Below are positions 51,594-61,016 of a DNA stretch of 64,000 nucleotides, one piece after another. Made by a program: the position numbers and the translations under genes. Source of the DNA: Chakrabartyella piscis (GTDB taxonomy: Bacteria > Bacillota > Clostridia > Lachnospirales > Anaerotignaceae); NCBI GenBank assembly GCA_030067835.1, contig CP092441.1, positions 434,001-498,000 on the forward strand. The letters run 5' to 3'. Every line of letters starts with the position of its first letter. The stretch's first letter is position 1. The notes under the pieces were generated by a model that ran no database searches, had not been told where the DNA came from, and saw only the letters and a list, made by a program, of their open reading frames with translations.

Positions 51594-51800
51594 ACCACAG
51601 GTTGCCCCTACAGTTGTCATTCTGAGCATAGTCTGAGGATCTTTCTTTTTCTTTGCAAATCCACATCGTATATGATACTATAAAATAACCGAATTACCAA
51701 TAAAGGGACTTTTTGTATGCTATTGCGACTTTTTGTAGGGTACGCATTGTATGCGTACTGAAAGCGGAATGCATACAATACATAATTAGGTCTAGTTATA
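51594..51800. repeat. Hairpin repeat, GTCATTCTGAG fragment and decayed MITE-like element
   Basis: GGCGACCacaGGTTGCCCCTACA (about 51590-51612) is followed by GTCATTCTGAGCATAGTC, a second repeat type also seen near 62820, and then a MITE-like copy (about 51690-51800) with TGTAGGG, GGTACGCAT/ATGCGTACT and GGAATGCAT, decayed on the right. Confidence 0.65.
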
Positions 51801-51840
51801 TCTTCCATTGGGGCTATAAAATTGATTAAGGAGGAGTTTG

Positions 51841-53043
51841 ATGAAACATAGAATATATATATTGGTGGCAGTTCTTGGTGTTATGCTATTGGCTTTGCCT
51901 ACGGTGGTTTTGGCGACAGAAAGCATTGTACCAAGGGAAATGGCGGATATGACCCAAGCAGAATGGGATGTTTTGCGTTTGACCAATATAGAACGTGCAG
52001 AAGAAGGCATTCCTTTGTTGGTTGCAACGGATGTGATGCAAGAAGTGGTACATATTCGTAGCAGCGATTTGGAAGAAGTTTATAGTCACACCAGACCAGA
52101 TGGAAGTGTACCTTGGACAGCCTTGGATGAAATTGGGGTTGTCTATGAACGTGCAGCAGAAAATATTGCAAATGGATTTTTTGATGCAGAAACCGTTGTG
52201 GAAGCATGGATGAATTCTGAAGGTCATAGAAGAAATATTTTAAACGAAAAGTTGCGTTTGATGGGTTCTGGGAATAGTAGCAGATATTGGGCGCAGATGT
52301 TTGCAACAGAAAAAGACATAGATTGTGTTGCCATTGATTTGGACACAGACCATTGGTATTTTACATTGGAATTGGAAAATGGAACCATTGCATATGCACC
52401 ATTTGATGTGGAATCTACACCCATTGTGGATGGCACTGTAACCTTTGATTATCCAGGTACAACTGCCATTTCTATTCCAGAAGAATGGATAGAAGAAATG
52501 AGCAATCCATTTGTGGATGTCAGTGCATCTGACTACTACTACAATCCTGTTCTTTGGGCATTGGAAACAGGTGTCACAGCTGGTATTAGCGATACAGAAT
52601 TTGCACCAAATCGCATTTGTACACGAGCAGAAGTGGTGACTTTCTTGTGGCGAGCAGAAGGTTGTCCAGAACCAGAAACCGCAGAAAATCCATTTACAGA
52701 TGTTTCTTCTGACAAATATTACTACAAACCTGTTTTGTGGGCATTGGAACAAGGTATTACTGCTGGCACAACAGAAACCACATTTTCATCAAATGATACA
52801 TGTACTTCTGCACATGTGTTGATGTTCTTGTGGCGAGCAAATGGCACACCAGAAGCAGAAACAGATAACACTTTTGCATTGACCTATGCAGATAAATATT
52901 ATGGTGATGCAGTTGCTTGGGCTGATGTAGCTGGATTCTTGACAGACACAGTTGGTACTGGTGTATTTGTACCCAATTCCGATGGTTTGCGTTCCCATAT
53001 TGTGACGTATTTGTATGTGAATGCAGGTAGTCCATCTGTTTGA
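51841..53043 (+). CDS. Secreted CAP-domain protein with three SLH modules
   Basis: A 400-residue surface protein. The signal peptide (about 1-26, VLA cleavage) leads to a CAP/SCP domain with VLRLTNIERAEEGIP, SHTRPDGSVPW, ENIANGF and AWMNSEGHRRNILN. After about residue 215 come three SLH-like modules (NPFVDVSASDYYYNPVLWALE, NPFTDVSSDKYYYKPVLWALE and a third with YADKYYGDAVAWADVAG). SLH modules hold proteins to secondary wall polymers, so it is probably wall-bound. AAGGAGG precedes the ATG. Confidence 0.88.
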   Translation: MKHRIYILVAVLGVMLLALPTVVLATESIVPREMADMTQAEWDVLRLTNIERAEEGIPLLVATDVMQEVVHIRSSDLEEVYSHTRPDGSVPWTALDEIGVVYERAAENIANGFFDAETVVEAWMNSEGHRRNILNEKLRLMGSGNSSRYWAQMFATEKDIDCVAIDLDTDHWYFTLELENGTIAYAPFDVESTPIVDGTVTFDYPGTTAISIPEEWIEEMSNPFVDVSASDYYYNPVLWALETGVTAGISDTEFAPNRICTRAEVVTFLWRAEGCPEPETAENPFTDVSSDKYYYKPVLWALEQGITAGTTETTFSSNDTCTSAHVLMFLWRANGTPEAETDNTFALTYADKYYGDAVAWADVAGFLTDTVGTGVFVPNSDGLRSHIVTYLYVNAGSPSV

Positions 53044-53079
53044 GATAATTTGATTATGGGTGCCCACAAATACATACAA

Positions 53080-53113
53080 AAAAGACCTTCCATAATCAAC
53101 ATGGAGGGTCTTT
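53080..53113. terminator. Bidirectional terminator
   Basis: AAAGACCTTCCAT and ATGGAGGGTCTTT pair between the convergent CAP-SLH and aminotransferase genes, with A/T runs on both sides. Confidence 0.85.
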
Positions 53114-53125
53114 CTACGTTTATGC

Positions 53126-54250
53126 TTACAATTCTTTTTCAATCTCTTTCAAAATAGAAAGCAGTGGTGTGATATCCTTTGGAATACGCAAACGCACTGT
53201 GTTTTGTGGCATTTCATGGAAGCCAGAAGCAGGCTCTGTAAACACCTTATGTTCTGCCAACAGTTCAAAGAAATTCACATCTGGATTGGGGTGCATCCAA
53301 GTGAAAATAGGTACATCATTGGTGGTAGTCCAAACGCTTGTTTTTGTCATTTGGTTTATGAAAGCGGTTTTATTTGCTTTGATTTCTTCTCTAGCATGTA
53401 CAATGAAGTCTTTGTCCTCCAATGCTTGTTCACATACCTTTACAGCCAAAGCAGTCACAGAAAATGGCAAGTCGATTTTATCGTATTCTTGTAAAAAATC
53501 ATCATGACCGAAAAGATACCCTACACGCAAACCAGCAATACCCAAACCTTTGGAGAAAGAACGAGTCACCAAAAGATTGTCATATGTATGGAACAAAGCA
53601 GCAGCAGAACAATCCAAATCTACAAAATCACCATAGGCTTCATCCACCAAAACCAAAAGTCCAAGGTCTTTGGCAGCTTGGCAAACTTGTGCAATTGCAG
53701 ACAAGGGAATCAACTGACCTGTTGGGTTGGAAGGGTTGTCGATATATACCAATCTATGTTCTGGTTTCATAGCAGTAATCAAATCATTTGCAGAAAAAGC
53801 ATAGTTGTTTTCAGGGCGTAAAGTCACATAGTCATAAACACCGCCAAAACTTTCCACACAAGTTGAAAATTCTGTAAATTGTGGAACGAATCCCAAAACA
53901 TGGGAATCGGAATCGATTATGAGTTTTGTCACTTTTTCCAATAAACCAACAGAACCAGTACCCAAGCGTATGGAACTTGGACTGATTTCAGAAGCAGATG
54001 CAAAGTATTGGCTGATTTTCTCTTTTATGCTTGTATATGTGGTATCTGGATAGCCATTGATGAGTGCAAAGAAGTCATCAGATTGCAAATCATCCAAATA
54101 GCTTGCTATGTTTTGGGAATATCCAAAAGGATTGGTACCATAGGAACAATCAATGAGTTCTTCTTTTGGAATGTTGGCAATGCATTCAGGTACACTGGAA
54201 TAACTGACAGGAACAAAATTTTCTAAATGAGTTCTTATTTTATAGTGCAA
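53126..54250 (-). CDS. Class I/II aminotransferase, histidinol-phosphate aminotransferase-like
   Basis: A 374-residue fold-type I PLP enzyme. It has LIDCSYGTNPFGYS, NGYPDTTY, DNPSNPTGQ, VDEAYGDFVD and the PLP lysine in TRSFSKGLGIAGLRVGY. The pattern is that of HisC and of threonine-phosphate decarboxylase CobD; no his or cob genes are nearby, so substrate is open. TTG start at 54250, 8 nt after AGGAGG. It is divergent from an epimerase-like aminotransferase and transporter pair. Confidence 0.85.
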   Translation of the reverse strand: MHYKIRTHLENFVPVSYSSVPECIANIPKEELIDCSYGTNPFGYSQNIASYLDDLQSDDFFALINGYPDTTYTSIKEKISQYFASASEISPSSIRLGTGSVGLLEKVTKLIIDSDSHVLGFVPQFTEFSTCVESFGGVYDYVTLRPENNYAFSANDLITAMKPEHRLVYIDNPSNPTGQLIPLSAIAQVCQAAKDLGLLVLVDEAYGDFVDLDCSAAALFHTYDNLLVTRSFSKGLGIAGLRVGYLFGHDDFLQEYDKIDLPFSVTALAVKVCEQALEDKDFIVHAREEIKANKTAFINQMTKTSVWTTTNDVPIFTWMHPNPDVNFFELLAEHKVFTEPASGFHEMPQNTVRLRIPKDITPLLSILKEIEKEL

Positions 54251-54605
54251 GGTATAATCCTCCTTAAATATATAGATATCTTACATAAATGTATTTCTAA
54301 CAAAAGTATACTCTACTGAAGGACAAAATGCAAATAAGATGTATAAAAATATCATAAAACTTTGTTTCTTCAAGGTAAAAATGAAGGGGGAAGAAAGACA
54401 ATTGTTACAAAAAAACCGCTTCAAATAGAAGAGAAACATAAAATAACGAAGAAAAACATGAACAAAAAGAATGGATTTTGCAATTTTGTATGTATTTTCA
54501 TGCATTTTCTGGTATTTTTCGTCATATTACTAATTTACGGTAAAGCATGTATGTGTTAAACTTAATAGGTCTTTATTTTTATTATATTGTAAGGAGGGAA
54601 ATTAT
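54251..54605. other. Divergent intergenic region
   Basis: A 355-nt AT-rich gap between two divergent PLP-enzyme genes, presumably with both promoters. A possible short frame ending at 54559 (MNKKNGF...CMC, 33 residues with one hydrophobic helix) lacks a good ribosome site and is not called as a gene. Confidence 0.5.
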
Positions 54606-55922
54606 TTGCAACTAGAAAAATGTAATGCCTATGTTGTGCGTGACGAAAAAGTTATTGCGCCAGCTTCACACCTAAGTTATTTCCCGCTTGTGGTGCAATC
54701 TGTAAAGGGGGCAACCATTACAGATGTGGATGGAAATCAATTCATTGACTTCTTATCCAGTGCTTCTTCCCTCAATTTGGGGTCTTTGCACGAACGTGTC
54801 ATTTCCGCTGTACAAGAACAGTTGGAACGTTACACACAATACACTGTTGCTTATACCTACAATCCAGAAACAATTGCCTATGCAGAAGCATTAACTGGTG
54901 TTTATCCAGGTGGTGTGCCAGCAAAGATTTGTTTTGGGAACTGTGGGTCAGATGCCAACGATGCAGCAGTGAAGTTTTCCAGAGCGTACACAAGACGATC
55001 CAAAGTCATTGTGTTCCACCAAGGGTATCACGGTAGTACATATGGCTCCATGTCTATGTCCACTGTGACCACAAGAATGAGTCGTCATATGGGACCATTG
55101 CTATCTGAAATTTATCCATTCCCATTCTGTGGACCAAATGATGATCCCAAAGCAGCTCTCAAACCAATGTTGGACGCATTTGCAACCTATCTACCAGCAG
55201 ATGAAGTGGCTTGTATGGTCATTGAACCTGTGCAAGGGGATAGTGGCATTGTGCCAGCACATCCAGAATTCATCCAAGGCTTGTATGATCTTTGTCAAGA
55301 ACATGGTATTTTGTTCATTGCAGAAGAAGTGCAACAAGCATTTGGTAGAACAGGCAAATGGTTCTCCATTGAACATTATGGCATTGTGCCAGATGGTATC
55401 ATTATGGGCAAATCCATTGGTGCTGGATTCACATTGGGTGCATTTATGGCAAAATCAGAAATCATTGATGCATTGCCAGCTCCAGCTCATTTGTTTACAT
55501 TGGGTGGAAATGCACTTGCTTGTACAGCAGGGCTTGCACAATTCAAATTTATGCAAGAAGACAATTTCTTTGGTGAAGTAGACCAAAAAGGTGAAATGCT
55601 CAAAGCATTCTTCCAAGAAATGAAAGATACATACGGAATTGTTGGCGAAATCCGTGGCTATGGTCTTTCCATTGGGGTAGACATCATCAACAAAGAAACT
55701 GGTGAAGGGGATAGCACTGCAGCTGCAAAAATCAGCTATAGATGCTACGAAAAAGGTATGATTATGATTACCTTGGGTGGAAACGTGTTGCGTATCCAAC
55801 CACCACTCATCATTTCAGAAGAAGAAATTGCAAAATCCATTTCCATTTGGCGTGAAGTCTTTGCAGAGCTTGTAAATGGCGAAATTCCAGATAGTGTTTT
55901 GGAAAATAGTAAAGGTTGGTAA
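54606..55922 (+). CDS. Class III aminotransferase fold enzyme, isoleucine 2-epimerase-like
   Basis: A 438-residue PLP enzyme. ASSLNLGSLHERV, FGNCGSDANDAAVKF, YHGSTYGSMSM, APAHLFTLGGN and MIMITLGGNVLRIQPPL closely resemble the isoleucine 2-epimerase of Lactobacillus as I remember it. The PLP lysine is about 269 (MGKSIGAGF). The residue that normally contacts the PLP ring nitrogen (Asp in ADEVQ) is Glu240 (FIAEEVQQAFGRTG). TTG start, 6 nt after AAGGAGGG. The next gene is a transporter, suggesting an amino acid racemisation or use unit. Confidence 0.8.
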   Translation: MQLEKCNAYVVRDEKVIAPASHLSYFPLVVQSVKGATITDVDGNQFIDFLSSASSLNLGSLHERVISAVQEQLERYTQYTVAYTYNPETIAYAEALTGVYPGGVPAKICFGNCGSDANDAAVKFSRAYTRRSKVIVFHQGYHGSTYGSMSMSTVTTRMSRHMGPLLSEIYPFPFCGPNDDPKAALKPMLDAFATYLPADEVACMVIEPVQGDSGIVPAHPEFIQGLYDLCQEHGILFIAEEVQQAFGRTGKWFSIEHYGIVPDGIIMGKSIGAGFTLGAFMAKSEIIDALPAPAHLFTLGGNALACTAGLAQFKFMQEDNFFGEVDQKGEMLKAFFQEMKDTYGIVGEIRGYGLSIGVDIINKETGEGDSTAAAKISYRCYEKGMIMITLGGNVLRIQPPLIISEEEIAKSISIWREVFAELVNGEIPDSVLENSKGW

Positions 55923-55947
55923 GTTTAAAAATTAGGGGGTTTTAAAA

Positions 55948-57042
55948 ATGTCAAAAACAAATTGGTTGAAAAGTATCTTGATTCCTGGTATCGTATTCCA
56001 ATCCGTTGTAATCGCTGGTGGTTACGGAACTGGTGCTGAAATTGTACAATTCTTTGGCAGTTCAGGTTCTGTTGGTGGTTTGATGTCCATGTGTTTGATT
56101 TCTCTTGTAACATGGTCTATCCTTTGTGCAATTACATTTGAATTCACACGTACATTTGAAACTTATGACTACAAAAGTTTGACCAAAAAATTGTTGGGAC
56201 CAGGTTGGGTTTTGTATGAAATCTGTTACTTGGTATTGCTTTTGATTGTACTTGCAGTTGTAACCGCTTCTGCTGGCGACATTGTTTTGGAATTGTTCGG
56301 TCTCAATCGTTGGATTGGTATTTTGCTCATGGCAGCTGGTATCTTTGCATTGGTAATGAACGGTTCTGCATTGATTGAAAAAGTACTTTCCTACTGGTCC
56401 TTCTTGTTGTATGGCGTATATATCTTGTTCCTCATTTTTGCATTTGTAAAAATTGGTGGTCAAATTTCCGGTAACTTTGCAACTGGTACAGTGGAACCTG
56501 GTTGGGTAAAAAATGGTTTCTCCTATGCGTTCTATAACTTGGGTATTGTTCCTGCAGTTTTGTACACAGTACGTCATTGTAAAACAAGAAAACAAGCAAT
56601 CACATCTGGTATTCTTGCTGGTATCATCGGTATCATTCCTGCTGTTTTGCTTTATGTTGCAATGGTTGGTTTCTCTCCAGAAGTACTTTCCGAAGGTCTT
56701 CCAGTGAACTACATGTTGTCTCAACTCAATGCACCTTGGTTGCAATACATCTTCCAAATCGTATTGTTCGGTACATTGATTGAAACAGGTTCTGGTTTCA
56801 TCTTTGCGGTATCAGACCGTTGGGAAGTTGCTTACAAAACAGCTGGTAAAGCAGTTCCAAAAAACACAACATTGATTTGTGCAGTGGTTTTGCTTGTTCT
56901 TGGTGTTGGTATTTCCCAATTCGGTTTGACAGGTTTGATTGCAAAAGGTTACGGTACCATTTCTTGGGGCTTCTTCTTTGTATATGTAATTCCAATGATT
57001 ACACTTGGTGTTTACAAAATTTCCAAAGCACCCAAAAAATAA
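55948..57042 (+). CDS. YkvI-like membrane transporter
   Basis: A 364-residue polytopic protein with about ten helices. The N-terminus LIPGIVFQSVVIAGGYGTGAEIVQFF and the central SYAFYNLGIVPAVLY segment match YkvI-family proteins, which belong near the amino acid permease superfamily. It follows the epimerase-like gene by 25 nt and shares its terminator, so it probably carries the same amino acid. Confidence 0.8.
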   Translation: MSKTNWLKSILIPGIVFQSVVIAGGYGTGAEIVQFFGSSGSVGGLMSMCLISLVTWSILCAITFEFTRTFETYDYKSLTKKLLGPGWVLYEICYLVLLLIVLAVVTASAGDIVLELFGLNRWIGILLMAAGIFALVMNGSALIEKVLSYWSFLLYGVYILFLIFAFVKIGGQISGNFATGTVEPGWVKNGFSYAFYNLGIVPAVLYTVRHCKTRKQAITSGILAGIIGIIPAVLLYVAMVGFSPEVLSEGLPVNYMLSQLNAPWLQYIFQIVLFGTLIETGSGFIFAVSDRWEVAYKTAGKAVPKNTTLICAVVLLVLGVGISQFGLTGLIAKGYGTISWGFFFVYVIPMITLGVYKISKAPKK

Positions 57043-57061
57043 GAATTTAATATAATTATGA

Positions 57062-57095
57062 GGAGACAGGATTTCGCATCTTGTCTCTTTTTTAT
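57062..57095 (+). terminator. Terminator of the epimerase-transporter operon
   Basis: GAGACAGGAT, loop TTCGC, ATCTTGTCTC, then six T residues. Confidence 0.88.
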
Positions 57096-57272
57096 ATGGG
57101 GCAAATCAAAATCATTTTGACAGAAAAAAACCATAATGCAACAGAAAAATATACATTACGCCAGTTTTCAAAAATATGGTTGCAAAATGATATGGATAGG
57201 AGTAATATACTTTGAATAACACAATAAATGGCAAAAAATGAGAATGTGATCAACTAAGAATCTGGAGGGAAT

Positions 57273-57863
57273 ATGTTTCCAATTGTGGCATTTGTAACAT
57301 ACGTTTTTGTATCTTGTATCACACCTGGACCCAACAATATGATGTGTATGGCTAATGGAGCCAAACATGGTGTCAAAAAGAGTATGCCCTTTTGCGTGGG
57401 TGTCAGTGTAGGGTTTTCTGGTGTGTTGGTGTTGAGCATTTTGTGCAATTTATTTTTGTATGCCTATATTCCATCCATTGTACAGGTGGTTACCTATTTG
57501 GGTGTTGCCTATATTTTTTATTTGGCATGGGTGGTGTTTCGAGACAAACCAAAGGCAAAGAAAAAGCATAAAATCACAATGGATGAAACCTCTTTCTTCA
57601 CAGCAATTGTGTTGCAATTTGTAAACCCAAAAGCCATTTTATTTGGGATGACATTGATTTCTTCCTTTGTGTTTCCATATGACCAAAGCGTTGGCGCATT
57701 TTTGATGGTATTGGCATTTAACTTTGTGGTGGTCATCCTTTGTTGTGGATGTTGGGTGTTGTTTGGATCTGCATTCCAAGGATTTTTCCAAAAACATAGA
57801 ACAGTTTTAAATGGCGTTATGGCATTGTTGTTGGTGTATTGTGGCATTACATTGGTGTTGTGA
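57273..57863 (+). CDS. LysE/RhtB family amino acid exporter
   Basis: A 196-residue membrane protein with about six helices and the family motif ITPGPNNMMCMANGAKHG near the start, plus FVNPKAILFGMTLISSF in the middle. Family members export lysine, homoserine, threonine or cysteine. GGAGGG precedes the start. It is the second amino acid export system in the window after LysO. Confidence 0.9.
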   Translation: MFPIVAFVTYVFVSCITPGPNNMMCMANGAKHGVKKSMPFCVGVSVGFSGVLVLSILCNLFLYAYIPSIVQVVTYLGVAYIFYLAWVVFRDKPKAKKKHKITMDETSFFTAIVLQFVNPKAILFGMTLISSFVFPYDQSVGAFLMVLAFNFVVVILCCGCWVLFGSAFQGFFQKHRTVLNGVMALLLVYCGITLVL

Positions 57864-57898
57864 TTGATTTGAAATTGGGTTATAATCCCTGTTCAAAA

Positions 57899-57927
57899 TG
57901 TAGGGGTGTACCTATGTGTACGCCCGT
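57899..57927 (+). repeat. Modular hairpin repeat
   Basis: TGTAGGGGTGTAC, loop CTAT, GTGTACGCCCGT, between the LysE and MATE genes. Confidence 0.75.
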
Positions 57928-57986
57928 AGAAATATTGATATTGAAAAGTAATATGACATATAGAGTGAATTGGTTAGAGGTGTAAA

Positions 57987-59375
57987 ATGGCAGCAGTAGC
58001 AGTAGGAAATGTAAAAATGACAGATGAAATTGCAAAATCACAAGGTAGGCTATACTTCTCTGGTCGTGATTTGAGACGATTGATTGTACCTTTGATTATT
58101 GAACAAACCCTAGCAATTTTTGTAGGTATGTGTGATTCCATCATGGTGGCAAGTGTTGGAGAACATGCAGTTTCTGGTGTTTCTTTGGTGGATAATATCT
58201 TCATTTTATTGATATTCCTATTTGGGTCCTTGGCAACTGGTGGTGCTGTTGTAGCAGGTCAATATTTGGGCAAACGAGAAAATAAAAAAGCCTGTGAAGC
58301 CACAGACCAATTGGTGTTGTTTACAGGTGCCTTATCCATCATCATCACACTTTGTATCTATCTATGTAGTGATTTGATTTTGCATAATGTGTTTGGCAAC
58401 ATTGCAGATGATGTTATGGAAAGTGCAAAGGTGTATTTGCTCATTGGCACTGCATCCATACCATTCTTGGCAGTGTACAATGGTTGTTCTGCTGTCTTTC
58501 GTAGTATGGGGAATTCCAAAGTCAGCATGTATCTTTCTTTGTTGATGAATGCCATCAATGTAGGTGGAAATGCACTTTTGATTTTTGGTTATGGTATGGG
58601 TGTCAAAGGTGCTGCAATTGCAACTTTGGTGTCTCGAGTTGTGGCTTGTATTGGTGTAGTGGTTTTGTTACGTAAACAAGATTTGTTGTTGCATATGTCC
58701 AAGAAATTTGTTTGGAAACCCAATGGGCATATGATACGAAAAATAGCACATATTGGTATTCCCAGTGGTTTGGAAAGCAGTATGTTCCAAATGGGTAAAA
58801 TTATGGTTTTGGCGATGATTGCACCTTTTGGTACTGCTTCCATTGCAGCAAATGCAGTCACAAATATCACAGCAACTTTCCAGTCTATTCCAGGAACTGC
58901 TGTTGGTTTGGCGTTGATTGCAGTATCATCACGTTGTGTAGGTGCTGGCGATTATGAAATGGCAAGATATTACACCAGAAAAATTATGAAATTGATTCAT
59001 GTGCTGTTGTTTATCTTCTCGGCAGCAATTTTAGTGGCATTGCCTTTGATTTTGGAAGCATATCAACTGTCAGAAGAAGCCACAAGATTGACCTATACCA
59101 TTACATGGCTCCATGGTGTTTTGGTGTTCTTATATTGGCCAGAAAGCTTCTCATTGCCCAATACATTGCGTTCTGCAAATGATGTGAAATATTGCATGTA
59201 TGCATCTATTTTCTCTATGTGGGTATTTCGCATTGGTTTCAGCTACATCCTTGGTGTGTGGTTGGATATGGGACTCATTGGTATTTGGATTGCAATGTTC
59301 ATTGATTGGTTTGTACGTGCATTGTTCTTTGTGCTTCGCTACCGTGGCACCAAATGGCAACAACATAAAATTTAA
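57987..59375 (+). CDS. MATE family efflux transporter
   Basis: A second, distinct MATE protein of 462 residues with 12 predicted helices: LIVPLIIEQTLAIFVGMCDSIMVASVGEHAVSGVSL at the start and IGIPSGLESSMFQMGKIMVLAMIAPFG at the start of the second half. It resembles the NorM/DinF-like branches common in gut Clostridia. AGAGGTG precedes the ATG. It is not closely related in sequence to the MATE at 45450-46802. Confidence 0.92.
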   Translation: MAAVAVGNVKMTDEIAKSQGRLYFSGRDLRRLIVPLIIEQTLAIFVGMCDSIMVASVGEHAVSGVSLVDNIFILLIFLFGSLATGGAVVAGQYLGKRENKKACEATDQLVLFTGALSIIITLCIYLCSDLILHNVFGNIADDVMESAKVYLLIGTASIPFLAVYNGCSAVFRSMGNSKVSMYLSLLMNAINVGGNALLIFGYGMGVKGAAIATLVSRVVACIGVVVLLRKQDLLLHMSKKFVWKPNGHMIRKIAHIGIPSGLESSMFQMGKIMVLAMIAPFGTASIAANAVTNITATFQSIPGTAVGLALIAVSSRCVGAGDYEMARYYTRKIMKLIHVLLFIFSAAILVALPLILEAYQLSEEATRLTYTITWLHGVLVFLYWPESFSLPNTLRSANDVKYCMYASIFSMWVFRIGFSYILGVWLDMGLIGIWIAMFIDWFVRALFFVLRYRGTKWQQHKI

Positions 59376-59399
59376 GCGAAATAGTATGATTCTGGAATT

Positions 59400-59558
59400 T
59401 GTAGGGGTTGGGTTTCCCATTTTGCAATGAACCACTACAACAAAAGATTCCTCATTTCATTCGGAATGACAGATGGATTTCATTGTTTGCTCCGTAGGGG
59501 AGGGTTTCCATGCCCTCCCTTTTGTGTCATTTTGTAGGGACGACCTCTGTTCGTCTGT
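59400..59558 (+). repeat. Three modular hairpin repeats plus a GGAATGACA fragment
   Basis: TGTAGGGGTTGGG/CCCATTTTGC (59400-59425, decayed), CGTAGGGGAGGG/GCCCTCCC (about 59492-59520) and TGTAGGGACGACC/GTTCGTCTGT (59532-59558). Between them, GATTCCTCATTTCATTCGGA runs on into ATGACA, a fragment of the second repeat type. Confidence 0.7.
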
Positions 59559-59568
59559 AAAACGGCAA

Positions 59569-59614
59569 TAAAAAACCAAAGTACAATGGATGAGCCAAAG
59601 CACTTTGGTTTTTT
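59569..59614. terminator. Bidirectional terminator
   Basis: AAAAAACCAAAGT and ACTTTGGTTTTTT pair between the convergent MATE and PerR-like genes. Confidence 0.85.
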
Positions 59615-59623
59615 GATGAAAAA

Positions 59624-60031
59624 TTATTGACATCTTGCACATGTTCCATACAAAATCAATTGTTCAGAATCCACGTGGAAATGGAATTCTTCTTCCACTT
59701 TCTTATGGATTTCTGTCATACCTTCTACAAAAAGATCTTCCACTTTACCGCAACAAGAGCAAACGGTGTGTGGGTGACAACATACAATGGCATCATAACG
59801 AGAACTTGGTTCCCCAACATTCAACTCTTGCACCAAATGTAATTGCTTGAAATAATCCAAGGTTTTGTACACAGTGGCAAGACTCATGGTTGGGTTTGTG
59901 GGTTGTAATGCTTTGTATATGGTTTCCGCATTGGGATGTTCTTTTGTATTCAAAAGCATGTTGTAGACAGCGATACGTTGTGGAGTCACTTTTAGACCTT
60001 TTTCACGTAGAATTTGTGCTGTTTCTTGCAT
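59624..60031 (-). CDS. Fur family regulator, PerR-like
   Basis: A 135-residue Fur-family repressor. The winged helix is LKVTPQRIAVYNMLLNT...SLATVYKTLDYF. Structural-zinc cysteines are in CSCCGK and CARC, and the regulatory site region is DAIVCCHPHTVC. PerR senses peroxide through Fe-catalysed His oxidation; assignment to PerR rather than Fur or Zur is from overall similarity. Start 60031 is 8 nt after AGGAG. The AT-rich upstream (60047-60080) contains near-palindromic TTATTATTAAATAA that could be an autoregulatory box. Confidence 0.85.
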   Translation of the reverse strand: MQETAQILREKGLKVTPQRIAVYNMLLNTKEHPNAETIYKALQPTNPTMSLATVYKTLDYFKQLHLVQELNVGEPSSRYDAIVCCHPHTVCSCCGKVEDLFVEGMTEIHKKVEEEFHFHVDSEQLILYGTCARCQ

Positions 60032-60225
60032 AAGCAACACTCCTAACTAATAATTGTTTTTATTTAATAATAATATAAAAAAGTGATTTCGTCAAGTGGT
60101 ATCGTAGAAAATGGCGTAAATACAACATTTTTCTTACGTTTGCTGGATGTACTTGCCTAGTCGCCATTGAATATGCTACAATTTCAAAATAAATAAAACA
60201 ACACCAAAGGAAAGTGAGGAACCAT

Positions 60226-60726
60226 ATGAACATTGTACTTTTAGAGCCGGAAATTCCACAAAATGCAGGAAACATTGCAAGAACTTGTGCAGTTACAAAT
60301 TCTGTACTCCATATGATCAAACCATTGGGTTTTTCTACAGATGAAAAACATGTGCGTAGAGCGGGTCTTGATTATTGGCAATATTTGGACATACGTTATT
60401 ACGATAATTTTGAGGATTTCTTGGCAAAGAACCAAAACATTCGCTTGTGGCTTGCTTCCACAAAAGCACAACATGTTTATTCAGATGTGGAATATCAACC
60501 AGACGATTATATTATGTTTGGAAAAGAAAGTCGTGGCATTCCAGAAGAAATTTTGATGGCATACCAAGAAGGAACCATTCGTATTCCTATGCTGGGTGAA
60601 GTGCGTAGTTTGAATCTTTCCAATGCAGTTGCCATTGTGGCATATGAAGTGTTGCGTCAACAAGGTTTCCTAGGGATGTTGAAAGAAGGGGAGTTACACG
60701 AACACAAATGGGCAGATTGCAAATAA
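60226..60726 (+). CDS. trmL: tRNA (cytidine(34)-2'-O)-methyltransferase
   Basis: A 166-residue SPOUT methyltransferase that modifies the wobble base of tRNA-Leu. It starts MNIVLLEPEIPQNAGNIART, has PLGFSTDEKHVRRAGLDYW, FGKESRGIP and the knot motif IPMLGEVRSLNLSNAVAIVAYE. GAGGAA precedes the ATG at 60226. Monocistronic by layout. Confidence 0.93.
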   Translation: MNIVLLEPEIPQNAGNIARTCAVTNSVLHMIKPLGFSTDEKHVRRAGLDYWQYLDIRYYDNFEDFLAKNQNIRLWLASTKAQHVYSDVEYQPDDYIMFGKESRGIPEEILMAYQEGTIRIPMLGEVRSLNLSNAVAIVAYEVLRQQGFLGMLKEGELHEHKWADCK

Positions 60727-60801
60727 AAGGATACAATTTACTGAGAAATTTGGAAGAAATACCAATCTTTTGGAAAAGGTTGCGTTCTGATGAAAAATCT
60801 C

Positions 60802-61016
60802 TTGCAAACTATATATAGTGTATAGTATTATTTTACTATACTAAATATTGATGTTATGCAACAAAAACCATAGGAAATGTAGGTCTAACCCATGTGGTTG
60901 CAACTGGATTTTATGGTTTGGATGCGAATATACATATAGGTATTTAGCAATGTAATAATGTAACAATAGAACTTGTAACTATCATCAGTTGTGCTTCCTC
61001 TTAGCGTAGAGGGAAG
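60802..61016 (+). promoter_or_regulatory. fhs promoter with NrdR-box-like palindromes and leader hairpin
   Basis: TTGCAA (60802-60807) and TATTAT (60826-60831) are separated by 18 nt that consist of ACTATATATAGTGT plus four bases. That 14-mer is identical to the core of the nrdD box. A weaker match, ATACTAAATATTGATG (60838-60853, 11 of 16), lies about 32 bp away. The leader further holds a CTTCCTCT/AGAGGGAAG hairpin (60994-61016) just before the ribosome site. No known THF or ZTP riboswitch pattern was recognised. Confidence 0.5.

Noticed and set aside
54362..54559. Short open frame with a hydrophobic C-terminus
   Set aside because: No ribosome site at any start, extremely A-rich, located where two divergent promoters are expected.
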